Both the position numbers and the translations under genes were made by a program. From Candidatus Eiseniibacteriota bacterium (GTDB lineage Bacteria > Joyebacterota > Joyebacteria > Joyebacterales > Joyebacteraceae), in the NCBI GenBank assembly GCA_030609605.1, contig JAUWBY010000122.1, positions 1 through 6,871 on the forward strand: a stretch of 6,871 bases of DNA, written 5' to 3'. Position 1 is the stretch's first letter; every line of letters starts with the position of its first letter. Under the pieces are notes generated by a model. The model had not been told where the DNA came from. It did not search any database and saw only the letters and a list, made by a program, of their open reading frames with translations. Positions 1 through 6,572 of the stretch are shown piece by piece.

Positions 1-1099
1 CCCGAGACGCATCGAGATGGAGACGACACGGTGGACAACGCCCGGGTTCACGAGATTCGACGGCGCGCTCGAATCGAAGAAGGCTCTGGCCGCGGCGCGC
101 GAACTCTCGGGCTTTCAGAAGGACGGACTCGCGCCCGGAAGACGCATCTCTCCGACATCGCTTGAGAGCTACGCATCCTGCCCGTTCAAGTACCTCCTTG
201 AACGCGTCCTTGATATCGAGCCGATCGACGAACCCGAGGAAGCGCTTGAGCTCTCACCGCTCGAACGGGGCAGTCTCTACCATAGGATTCTCGAGAAGTT
301 CATGAGGGGCCTGCGTGACTCAAACCGGCTTCCGCCCTCGGCGGACAACCTTGAGGAACTCCTCCGGATGGCCCGGCAACTCCTGGGGGGAAACGAGCAG
401 TACCTGTCCGGATATGCCGGAGCTCGAGACCTGGAACTCAAGCGGCTTGAGGTCAACCTGGCCCTGTGGCTGGCGGCCGAGTTGAGAGAGGACGGCGGTT
501 TCGTGCCAACGTACTTCGAGACTCGATTCGGCGGTGATCCGCAGAGCGGCGACGACCCCGAGCTTTCTCTCTCTGACGGAGTACCTTTCGAGGCCTTCGG
601 CGGAGTCAGAGTGGAGTTCAGCGGCAAGATAGACAGAATCGATGTCGTTCCCGGCAAGGGAAGAGCCCGGGTGATTGACTACAAGACAGGGAGACCGTGG
701 TCGCGTGGCAAAAATGGCACAAAGATGCTTGAGCAAGGCAAGCGCCTGCAGCTTCCCGTCTACATCCTCGCCGCTCAGCGCATGCTCGCAGATGGAAGTC
801 CTGGAACCAAGGTCGAGCTGGCCGAATACCGATATATCTCCTCCTCGGCAGGTGTCACTTCAACTGTCCTCACATCTGCAGAACTTGAAGAGCGCATGGA
901 AGATCTTTCAAAGGCCATCGGTTTCATCATCCATTCGATCTCCCGCGGTCTCTTCTTCCCATACCCAGGTGATGAACGACGGTGCAGGAACTGCGACTAT
1001 GCGGACGCGTGTGCGTCCACGAGCCTCCCTCTGGCCCTCATGAAGAACGGTGACCCCAAGGCAGGATCCTTCGTAAAGGGACTCGGGGGAATCGACTGA
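1..1099 (+). CDS. addB: AddB-like helicase-nuclease subunit, C-terminal part (5' end outside window)
   Basis: This is the C-terminal part of the B subunit of an AddAB/RexAB-type complex, which unwinds and resects double-strand DNA ends to load recombinase. Residue numbers count from the ATG at base 17, which is probably internal: the frame is open from base 2, and full AddB proteins have roughly 1000-1150 residues against 360 here. Visible features are a first Fe-S cysteine in YASCPFKYL (C55), a GSLYHRIL histidine (H89), nuclease residues in GKIDRID (D206) and VIDYKTG (D221, K223), a QLPVY motif (Q245), and C323-x2-C326-x5-C332. Four cysteines flanking a PD-(D/E)XK core are the hallmark of the AddB iron-sulfur nuclease. 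All key residues are present, so the nuclease should be active. The gene ends in a one-base overlap with the AddA-like gene, in the order addB-addA. A related free-standing Fe-S nuclease is less likely, given the neighbour. Confidence 0.87.
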   Translation, partial: PRRIEMETTRWTTPGFTRFDGALESKKALAAARELSGFQKDGLAPGRRISPTSLESYASCPFKYLLERVLDIEPIDEPEEALELSPLERGSLYHRILEKFMRGLRDSNRLPPSADNLEELLRMARQLLGGNEQYLSGYAGARDLELKRLEVNLALWLAAELREDGGFVPTYFETRFGGDPQSGDDPELSLSDGVPFEAFGGVRVEFSGKIDRIDVVPGKGRARVIDYKTGRPWSRGKNGTKMLEQGKRLQLPVYILAAQRMLADGSPGTKVELAEYRYISSSAGVTSTVLTSAELEERMEDLSKAIGFIIHSISRGLFFPYPGDERRCRNCDYADACASTSLPLALMKNGDPKAGSFVKGLGGID

Positions 1100-1101
1100 T
1101 G
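1085..1101 (+). promoter_or_regulatory. Shine-Dalgarno and TGATG stop-start overlap (translational coupling)
   Basis: A purine-rich GGGGGA at 1085-1090 lies eight bases before the ATG at 1099. The TGA stop of the upstream gene (1097-1099) shares its last A with that ATG. This arrangement fixes the AddA start and suggests that translation of the two subunits is coupled, which suits a one-to-one heterodimer. The coupling itself is inferred. Confidence 0.7.
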
Positions 1102-4100
1102 AACCATAGACCAACCACAGACGCGCGCGCTCGACGTCTGGCCTCCGGACTCGACGGAGGTCTCGCCCATACCTATCTCGTCGAGGCCGGCGCGGGCACC
1201 GGCAAGACGAGCGTTCTCGTTGACCGACTCCTTGCGCTCGTTCGGACCGGTGTCAGAATCACCCGGATAGTCGCGATCACGTTCACGGAGAAAGCGGCCG
1301 GCGAGCTACGCATCAGGCTACGTTCCGGGCTGGAAGAGACGCTCGCGGCTGAATGCGATGAGTCGGAAGCAGGCGCTCTCACCACGGAAGAGCGCGAACG
1401 ATTCCGGACCGCGCTCCACGAGATCGATCGCGCGCAGGTCTCGACCATCCACGGATTCTGCACAAGCCTCCTGAAGGAGCGTCCCGTTGAGGCGGCCGTG
1501 GACCCCAATTTCGCCGTCGCCGACGCTCTCAAGCAGACGGTGCTCCTGGATGAGGCATGGGAGGAATGGCTCCAGAAGGAACTGGCCGGAAAGCCGCCGG
1601 ATTCTGTTGGCCAAAGCCAGGCGCTCGGCTTGACGCTCTCCGGCATCAGAGATCTCGCGTTCATGCTTATTGAGAACAGAGACGTCATTGAACTCGTGCC
1701 TGATTCAGTCACCCCCCCAGACACGGGCGCCTTCCTCAGCGAACTCGCGACTACGGCTCGGGAGTTCCTCAGTCTCTCGGAACAACACTGCAACGACCCG
1801 GACGACAAGGGTGCAATCGCGATCCGCGCATTCGCTCGACAGGTCGATGAGCTCAGAATGCTGCCGGAGGAAGCAAGAGCCACACACGCCCTCAAGCACG
1901 TGAAGCTCTTCCCAAAGAGCGGCAAGGGAAGGAAGGACAACTGGGAAGATGACGTCCTTGCTATCCTTCGAGCGCGCTCGGCTGACCTCGCGGAGAAGCG
2001 GGACGCGCTGCAAAAGGACATCTCTCACAACACCGCCGTCGAACTGCTCGACTGGCTTGCGGGGTTCATTGCTGCCTACGAAGCCAGGAAGCGGAACTCC
2101 GGCGTCCTTGATTTCCAGGACCTTCTGACAAAGGCCCGCGATCTCGTCAGAGACAACACCGAGGTCCGCAGTCATTTCAAGGAAGCATTCGACAGACTCC
2201 TCGTGGATGAGTTCCAGGACACCGACCCGCTCCAGTGTGAGATAGCCTTCTTCCTCGCGGAGAAGAAGGGGGCTGCCGCCCGCGACTGGACGCAAATCGA
2301 CCTTGAGCCCGGGAAGCTTTTCATAGTCGGTGACCCGAAGCAGTCGATCTATCGATTCCGCCGAGCCGACATCGAGACGTACGAGCAGGCCAAGGAAATC
2401 GTGAGGGCTGCCGGCGAGGTTCTCGAACTCGTGGAGAACTTCCGAACGCGACCGGCCATCATCGAGGGCATCAACGCCGCGTTCTCGGGCATCATGAAAC
2501 CGCCCGACGATGGGCGCTCCTATCAGCCTCACTACGCTCCCCTTGTCCCGCACCGCCCTCCCGACACGGCGGGGGCAGGAATCGTCGTCCTAGGACCCGC
2601 CCACCCGGAAGGCGAGAAGCCGCTCACCGACAAGGTGCGTGCTCTCGAAGCAGCGGCTGTGGCCGCATTCATCGAGCAGCTGCCCGCGAGCGGCGAACTC
2701 GTCTACGACAGGGACACGGAGACCTGGCGCTCCCCCGAACTCCGGGACGTCGCCATCCTTTTCAGAACGATGACCGCTCTCGACGCCTACGAGGATGCGC
2801 TCAACAACTACGGGATTGAGTATCGCATCCTCGGCGGGAAGAAGTTCTACATACGCCGCGAGGTTCAGGAGTTGGCCACGGTCTTGACGGCCATCGAGGA
2901 CCCACACAATGTCGCGGCCATTGTCGGCGCTCTCAGAACTCCTTTTTTCGGGGTTTCCGACGATGCGATCGTCCTGCAGAAGTGGCAGACTGGGACGCTC
3001 GGTTACCTCTCGCCTTCCCCGGATGGAGTTGCCGAGGTCGAGGAAGCCTTCGCGCTCTTGAGAGAGCTCCATGCCGTCAGGAACGCAGACGGCGTAGTCA
3101 GCGTGATCTTCAGGCTCTTCGATCAAACGTCGGCGCTCGAGCTGTTCCTCCTGAAGCCGTCAGGGGAACAACGCCACGCGAACCTGCTCAAGGTCGTGGA
3201 ACTGGCGACGTCGATGGAACGAGACGAGCTCATGTCGTTCGGCGGGTTCGTGAGGTGGCTTCGCAACATCTCACAGCTCACACCCGAGGAGGCAGAGTCC
3301 CCCCTCTCTGAGGAGGGCGATAACTTCGTGCGTCTTCTGACTGTTCACAAGGCGAAGGGACTCGAGTTCCCGATCACGGTGCTGCCGGATCTTGGGCGAT
3401 TCAGGGACAGGAGCGAAAGCATCATCATCGACCGCGCAACGGGACGCATCAACCTGGGTATTGGGAACAGGGACAACAAGTTCTGCACGCGGGAGTTTGC
3501 GAAGGCGTCGGAGCTCGAGAAGCTCCGACGTGAGGCTGAGATCATACGGCTTCTCTACGTTGCCACCACGCGGGCACGCGATCTCCTGGTCGTTCCGTGG
3601 TTCACGCAGGACGGGAACGACTCCGGTCTCCTGACGAAGCTCTCAGCCCTGAGAGAGATGGCCGGCGCGCCGGTCGGAGCCGTGTCCGGCATCGCCGGTG
3701 ACCCTGCCGTCGTAAGCTACGATATCGCTGAGCTTGATCTCTCGCGCGTCAGGCGTTCTGAAGTCCGGCTCGACCTCGATGCCGCAAAGGGTGTCGATTA
3801 CGAGAAGACTGAAGCGTTTCTGGAGAAGGAACGCTGGCGGGATTGGCTTGCCGGCTATGCAGAGAAGCACCACTCCCCACTTCTCACAGTCACACCATCT
3901 TCGCTGGACTACGGCAGCTGCGCGCCGGCGCTTTCCGATGGTGCGGCGTCGTCCGCGGACGCCCACGACAGGTTCTCCTCTCCAGCGGACTCGCCGCGTG
4001 CGCTCTCCGGGTCCATGGACCAGCCCGACACGTTCGCCCGGCCCGCCGATTCGCTGGACAGGTTTTCCGGGCGAGAGTTCGGCACATTGGTGCACCGTGT

Positions 4101-4608
4101 CCTCGAGCGGATCGATCTCCGAAGCCCGGGTAACGTGGCGGCGGTGGCTCACGCTCTTGCGATAATGGAGGGACTCGACAAGGACGAGGCAGAAGCTGCC
4201 GCCGCTCTCGTCGAGTGCGCGCTGGAGTCGGATGTGATGATCCGAGCCAGGAACGCCGATCTCGTCATGAAGGAGATGCCACTCTGCCTCCCCCACGGTG
4301 ACGGATTCCTCGAAGGCTCGCTCGATCTCGTCTTCGAGGAAGACGGAGAGCTTGTCGTCGTCGACTACAAGACCAACCTCCTCGGCCCCGGCGGGCTCGA
4401 CATGCTCGAGAATCACTACACGCCTCAGGCTCTCACCTACGGGCTGGCTCTCACCAAGATTCTCGGGAGACCCGTCAAGGAAGTCGTTCTGCTGTTCATG
4501 CGAGGCGGTGAGAACGGACAACCGGCGGAACGATCGATCCCCGTGGGGATTGACCCGATCTCCGCCGGCTGCGAACTCGATGCCGGACTCGGAAAGCTCC
4601 TTCCCTAG
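1099..4608 (+). CDS. addA: AddA-like UvrD-family helicase with C-terminal nuclease
   Basis: This is the A subunit of the AddAB-type complex: an ATP-driven 3'-5' DNA helicase fused to a nuclease, acting on double-strand breaks in the cytoplasm. Helicase motifs appear in order: Walker A GAGTGKT (31-37), FTEKAA (62-67), STIHGFC (115-121), Walker B with VDEFQDTD (D370, E371), GDPKQSIYRFR (411-421), ENFRT (446-450), VHKAKGLEF (749-757) and YVATTRAR (820-827). A linker of low complexity (about 940-992) precedes the PD-(D/E)XK nuclease, with H999 in GTLVHRVL, D1076 in GSLDLVF, D1089 and K1091 in VVDYKT, and Q1110/Y1114 in TPQALTY. The length of 1169 residues is normal for AddA. The start at 1099 is supported by the Shine-Dalgarno and the overlap with the AddB-like gene. 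RecB is similar in layout, but RecB pairs with RecC and RecD; the Fe-S nuclease partner upstream favours AddA. No motif is missing. Confidence 0.9.
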   Translation: MNHRPTTDARARRLASGLDGGLAHTYLVEAGAGTGKTSVLVDRLLALVRTGVRITRIVAITFTEKAAGELRIRLRSGLEETLAAECDESEAGALTTEERERFRTALHEIDRAQVSTIHGFCTSLLKERPVEAAVDPNFAVADALKQTVLLDEAWEEWLQKELAGKPPDSVGQSQALGLTLSGIRDLAFMLIENRDVIELVPDSVTPPDTGAFLSELATTAREFLSLSEQHCNDPDDKGAIAIRAFARQVDELRMLPEEARATHALKHVKLFPKSGKGRKDNWEDDVLAILRARSADLAEKRDALQKDISHNTAVELLDWLAGFIAAYEARKRNSGVLDFQDLLTKARDLVRDNTEVRSHFKEAFDRLLVDEFQDTDPLQCEIAFFLAEKKGAAARDWTQIDLEPGKLFIVGDPKQSIYRFRRADIETYEQAKEIVRAAGEVLELVENFRTRPAIIEGINAAFSGIMKPPDDGRSYQPHYAPLVPHRPPDTAGAGIVVLGPAHPEGEKPLTDKVRALEAAAVAAFIEQLPASGELVYDRDTETWRSPELRDVAILFRTMTALDAYEDALNNYGIEYRILGGKKFYIRREVQELATVLTAIEDPHNVAAIVGALRTPFFGVSDDAIVLQKWQTGTLGYLSPSPDGVAEVEEAFALLRELHAVRNADGVVSVIFRLFDQTSALELFLLKPSGEQRHANLLKVVELATSMERDELMSFGGFVRWLRNISQLTPEEAESPLSEEGDNFVRLLTVHKAKGLEFPITVLPDLGRFRDRSESIIIDRATGRINLGIGNRDNKFCTREFAKASELEKLRREAEIIRLLYVATTRARDLLVVPWFTQDGNDSGLLTKLSALREMAGAPVGAVSGIAGDPAVVSYDIAELDLSRVRRSEVRLDLDAAKGVDYEKTEAFLEKERWRDWLAGYAEKHHSPLLTVTPSSLDYGSCAPALSDGAASSADAHDRFSSPADSPRALSGSMDQPDTFARPADSLDRFSGREFGTLVHRVLERIDLRSPGNVAAVAHALAIMEGLDKDEAEAAAALVECALESDVMIRARNADLVMKEMPLCLPHGDGFLEGSLDLVFEEDGELVVVDYKTNLLGPGGLDMLENHYTPQALTYGLALTKILGRPVKEVVLLFMRGGENGQPAERSIPVGIDPISAGCELDAGLGKLLP

Positions 4609-4747
4609 GCGGCATCCTGTTCGGCACGTCGAAGTGAAAGGGAGGTGATCATCTGTTGGAATACGGGTCAGCGAAGTTTGCCTTTTCCAAGTGACGTAAG
4701 GCACCACAGCAGTGCATCGTTCCGATGTGGCCGGAAAGGACGAGAAG
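4609..4747. other. Intergenic region between the add operon and the exported-protein gene
   Basis: This 139-base gap starts after the TAG of the AddA-like gene. I see no stem followed by a T-tract, so no intrinsic terminator can be called for the add operon. A 6-bp inverted repeat, TGCCTT (4679-4684) and AAGGCA (4698-4703), has a 13-base loop and no T-tract. No hexamer pair close to a sigma-70 promoter is evident, although the gap and the separate ribosome-binding site downstream suggest that the next gene is transcribed independently. Confidence 0.5.
4641..4694 (+). other. Extended Shine-Dalgarno-like sequence with possible 12-codon ORF
   Basis: GGAGGTGATC (4641-4650) is a 10-base complement of the usual bacterial 16S rRNA 3' tail. 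It is followed by a TTG at 4656 that opens a short frame reading MEYGSAKFAFSK and stopping at TGA 4692-4694. Nothing else explains so strong a ribosome-binding sequence: the next long gene has its own site at 4735. It may be a leader peptide, the remnant of a lost gene, or chance. The other start in this area, GTG at 4645, lies inside the complementary sequence itself and cannot be served by it. Coding status is weak. Confidence 0.2.
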
Positions 4748-4750
4748 ATG
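4735..4750 (+). promoter_or_regulatory. Ribosome-binding site and probable authentic start of the exported-protein gene
   Basis: AAAGGA (4735-4740) lies seven bases before ATG 4748, an ideal spacing. The ATG opens a sequence beginning MRRMTSKLMM, a positively charged start leading into a hydrophobic stretch, as in a signal peptide. By contrast, the GTG at 4899, which begins the first good stretch in the main frame, has no Shine-Dalgarno upstream. Confidence 0.65.
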
Positions 4751-4898
4751 AGACGCATGACGAGCAAGCTCATGATGCTGGTCCCTGGGACTGCTCGCGT
4801 CCAGTGTTGTCGGCAGCGCGACTCCACGGGACCCAGGGAGGGACACAGCGGCAACTGGTGGATCAGAAGCGGGTACGAACAGCAAGTTCACTCTGACA
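4748..4898 (+). pseudogene. Displaced 5' end of the DUF4932-like gene: signal peptide split by a +1 frameshift
   Basis: From ATG 4748 the frame reads MRRMTSKLMMLV. After bases 4783-4789 the signal-peptide-like sequence continues in the next frame as LGLLASSVVGSA, followed by a Thr/Ser/Gly-rich linker that runs without a stop into the DUF4932-like protein. That second frame has a stop at 4773-4775 and no good start after it. Removing one C from the CCC at 4783-4785 gives a smooth N-region, hydrophobic core and small-residue cleavage site near residue 24. Removing one G from GGG at 4787-4789 or from GG at 4780-4781 also restores the frame. The repaired gene would encode 566 residues. The cause may be a real inactivating indel or a sequencing or assembly error; a programmed shift is the least likely explanation. 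Confidence 0.7.
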
Positions 4899-6449
4899 GT
4901 GGACCCAAGGATGGAGCTTCTGGCAGTCGCACAGCATTTCACATCGTGGGCGCCAGGAGGACACATCAAGAGCAAGACCTCCTACAAAGAAGACATGGAC
5001 CGCTACTTTCAGGACTTCCAGGATCACCGAGCCATAGCCGCTGTTGAGCAGCTTGCTCAGGCGGGCTTCACGCACGACGCCCCCGTCGGCTTCATGCTCC
5101 ATCACGGTGACCCTCCGGAGCTGGAGCAGAAGCACCCCTACTCGGATTACCTCATTGGAAGAGCAGGGGGTGAGGAGAACCTGATGCTGCTGGCCAATGC
5201 ACTGAGGGATTTCGCCCACAGCACTGAGTTCATGCGGTTCTACGAAGCTCACGAGGCTCTCTATGACATCCAAGTAGGAGAGGTGAAGTCGCTAATCGAG
5301 GGAAACGACTATGTTCAAGTCCTCGAGGGCTTCTATGGCGAGTCGAGAAGGAGCTACGGTGTTATCCTGTCACCTCTTTTCGCAGGTGGCTATGGGATCA
5401 CGGTAGAGGCCGAGAAGGGGTACGACATCTACGGCGTCCTCGGTCCCTGTGCGTTGAGAGATGCGAGAGTGACGTTCGCATGTCTCGACTACATCGAGAG
5501 CATCATGCTTCACGAATGGAGCCACTCGTTTGTCAACCCGTTGGTCGACGGGAGCTACGATCGCTTCAAGGAATCGGAACGCCTGTTTGAGCCTATCCGA
5601 GCAACGATGCGGAATCAGGCGTATCCCACTTGGAGGGTCTGCCTGTACGAACACATCGTACGCGCCTGTGAAATCCGCCTTCGAGCCAAACTCCGTGAGG
5701 ATTTCGACAAGGGGAAGTTCCTGGCCTACCAAGAGGGGAAGGGGTTCTGGTACGTCAGCCAAGTAGACAGCCTGCTGGATGGGTACGAGGCCCATCGGGA
5801 GGAGTATCCGACGTTCGGTCTGTTTGCGCCGGTTATCGCGGCGGGACTCACGCAGATTCCGGTCGAGGACCTCCCGGAGAGGATAACAACCTTCGGGGGG
5901 CCCCTTGATGCTATTTTCCCCCTCGCTGACAAGATCTACATCGTGTATCCGACGGGTCTTGACGAGGAGATGGCACAACAGCTTCAAGGCGAGGTGGGGA
6001 CCTTCGCCGGCTTCCTCTCGTCCGCAGAGATAGAACCCGTGCTCCTCAGCGACGAAGAGGCGCTCGATATCGACTGGCGGGACAAGATCGCCTTCATCTA
6101 CGCGACCCCGGGCGCGAATGCACTCCTCGAACGGCTCGAGATAGGGATTCCCATGGTGTTTGCCGATGGTGCAATCTGCGTTGGCGAGAAGAACTATGGA
6201 GATGAGGAGGTGAGCTTCGTCTCCTGCTTGCCTAATCCATTCAACCTAAAGCTGCCATTCGCGGTGATGGTCGCGAACAGGCCAGAGGATTTGATTGGAG
6301 CCAGCTTGAGAATGATGAGCAGGAGGAGCTGGAATGCCGATTACGTGATCTTCAGTGGCGATGAGGTGTTGGAGACTGGACGGTATCACAAGGACGGAGA
6401 CACGTGGTCTCTGACTACTCAGGAGCGTGGAGGAAGTGACGCAGAGTGA
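4899..6449 (+). CDS. Probable exported DUF4932-type protein with HExxH zinc-protease-like motif
   Basis: This is the main open frame of a gene whose true start is probably ATG 4748, behind a frameshift; the GTG at 4899 has no ribosome-binding site. Residues are numbered from 4899. The opening DPRMELLAV, the YFQDFQDH segment (about 36-43), LRDFAHSTEFMRFYEAH (about 102-118) and HEWSHSFVNP (205-214) match what I recall of DUF4932 proteins. HEWSH is an HExxH motif: H205 and H209 would bind zinc and E206 would be catalytic. E251 in YEHIVRA is a plausible third ligand, as in gluzincins; this is inferred. A second region (about 342-500) looks like a separate alpha/beta domain, with YATPGANALLERL (401-413), LPNPFN (444-449) and DYVIFSG (481-487). 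The signal peptide encoded upstream implies export to the periplasm or outside. Substrate and role are unknown. Its codon use looks more mixed than that of the add genes, judged by eye. Confidence 0.72.
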   Translation: MDPRMELLAVAQHFTSWAPGGHIKSKTSYKEDMDRYFQDFQDHRAIAAVEQLAQAGFTHDAPVGFMLHHGDPPELEQKHPYSDYLIGRAGGEENLMLLANALRDFAHSTEFMRFYEAHEALYDIQVGEVKSLIEGNDYVQVLEGFYGESRRSYGVILSPLFAGGYGITVEAEKGYDIYGVLGPCALRDARVTFACLDYIESIMLHEWSHSFVNPLVDGSYDRFKESERLFEPIRATMRNQAYPTWRVCLYEHIVRACEIRLRAKLREDFDKGKFLAYQEGKGFWYVSQVDSLLDGYEAHREEYPTFGLFAPVIAAGLTQIPVEDLPERITTFGGPLDAIFPLADKIYIVYPTGLDEEMAQQLQGEVGTFAGFLSSAEIEPVLLSDEEALDIDWRDKIAFIYATPGANALLERLEIGIPMVFADGAICVGEKNYGDEEVSFVSCLPNPFNLKLPFAVMVANRPEDLIGASLRMMSRRSWNADYVIFSGDEVLETGRYHKDGDTWSLTTQERGGSDAE

Positions 6450-6486
6450 GGTTCCTCGACTGTGGTGATGCTAGACCATATGGAAC

Positions 6487-6569
6487 GGTCGGGCTCGATC
6501 CTCTATCGTGGGTTGGTCGTTGCGGACCAGAGCCACATGAGAGGCAAGCTCTCAGAAAGGAGCCCGACC
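6487..6569 (+). repeat. Inverted repeat closing a branched RNA fold at the transposase start
   Basis: GGTCGGGCTC (6487-6496) and GAGCCCGACC (6560-6569) are perfect 10-base inverted repeats. Between them lie two further hairpins: TGGTC/GACCA (6514-6518 with 6525-6529, 6-base loop) and TGAGAG/CTCTCA (6538-6543 with 6549-6554, 5-base loop). As RNA this would be an 83-base multibranch structure whose closing stem abuts ATG 6570 and contains the last three bases of the AAAGGAG ribosome-binding site. It may restrain transposase translation, be part of a bridge RNA, or be a transposase-binding site. Only the base pairing is seen directly. Confidence 0.6.
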
Positions 6570-6572
6570 ATG
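6556..6572 (+). promoter_or_regulatory. Transposase ribosome-binding site and start codon
   Basis: AAAGGAG (6556-6562) lies seven bases before ATG 6570, which fixes the transposase start. Its last three bases fall inside the right arm of the 10-bp inverted repeat, so the site could be partly hidden when the RNA is folded. Confidence 0.6.

Noticed and set aside
17..19. ATG at 17 as the start of the AddB-like gene
   Set aside because: The frame is open back to base 2, and the product would be far shorter than an AddB subunit. The text before the YASCPF motif also reads like the interior of a larger protein, so the gene is truncated by the window edge.
1173..2553. Two overlapping 282-codon open frames on the minus strand (1173-2021 and 1705-2553)
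   Set aside because: Both are antisense to confirmed helicase motifs. Their translations are low in complexity, with Ser/Arg-rich runs typical of shadow frames.
4679..4703. TGCCTT/AAGGCA inverted repeat as a terminator for the add operon
   Set aside because: The stem is only 6 bp with a 13-base loop, and no T-tract follows.
4778..4790. Programmed +1 frameshift in the exported-protein gene
   Set aside because: I see no slippery heptamer, stop-codon shift site or stimulatory stem. A simple one-base indel or sequence error is a simpler explanation.
3643..4854. 403-codon open frame on the minus strand opposite the 3' end of the AddA-like gene
   Set aside because: It lies antisense to the nuclease domain, which has clear motifs. 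The translation shows no recognisable domain, and such shadow frames are common in GC-rich coding DNA.
4645..4896. 83-codon plus-strand frame starting at GTG 4645
   Set aside because: Its start lies inside the Shine-Dalgarno-like sequence, so nothing is correctly spaced to serve it. It also overlaps the signal-peptide coding region in another frame.
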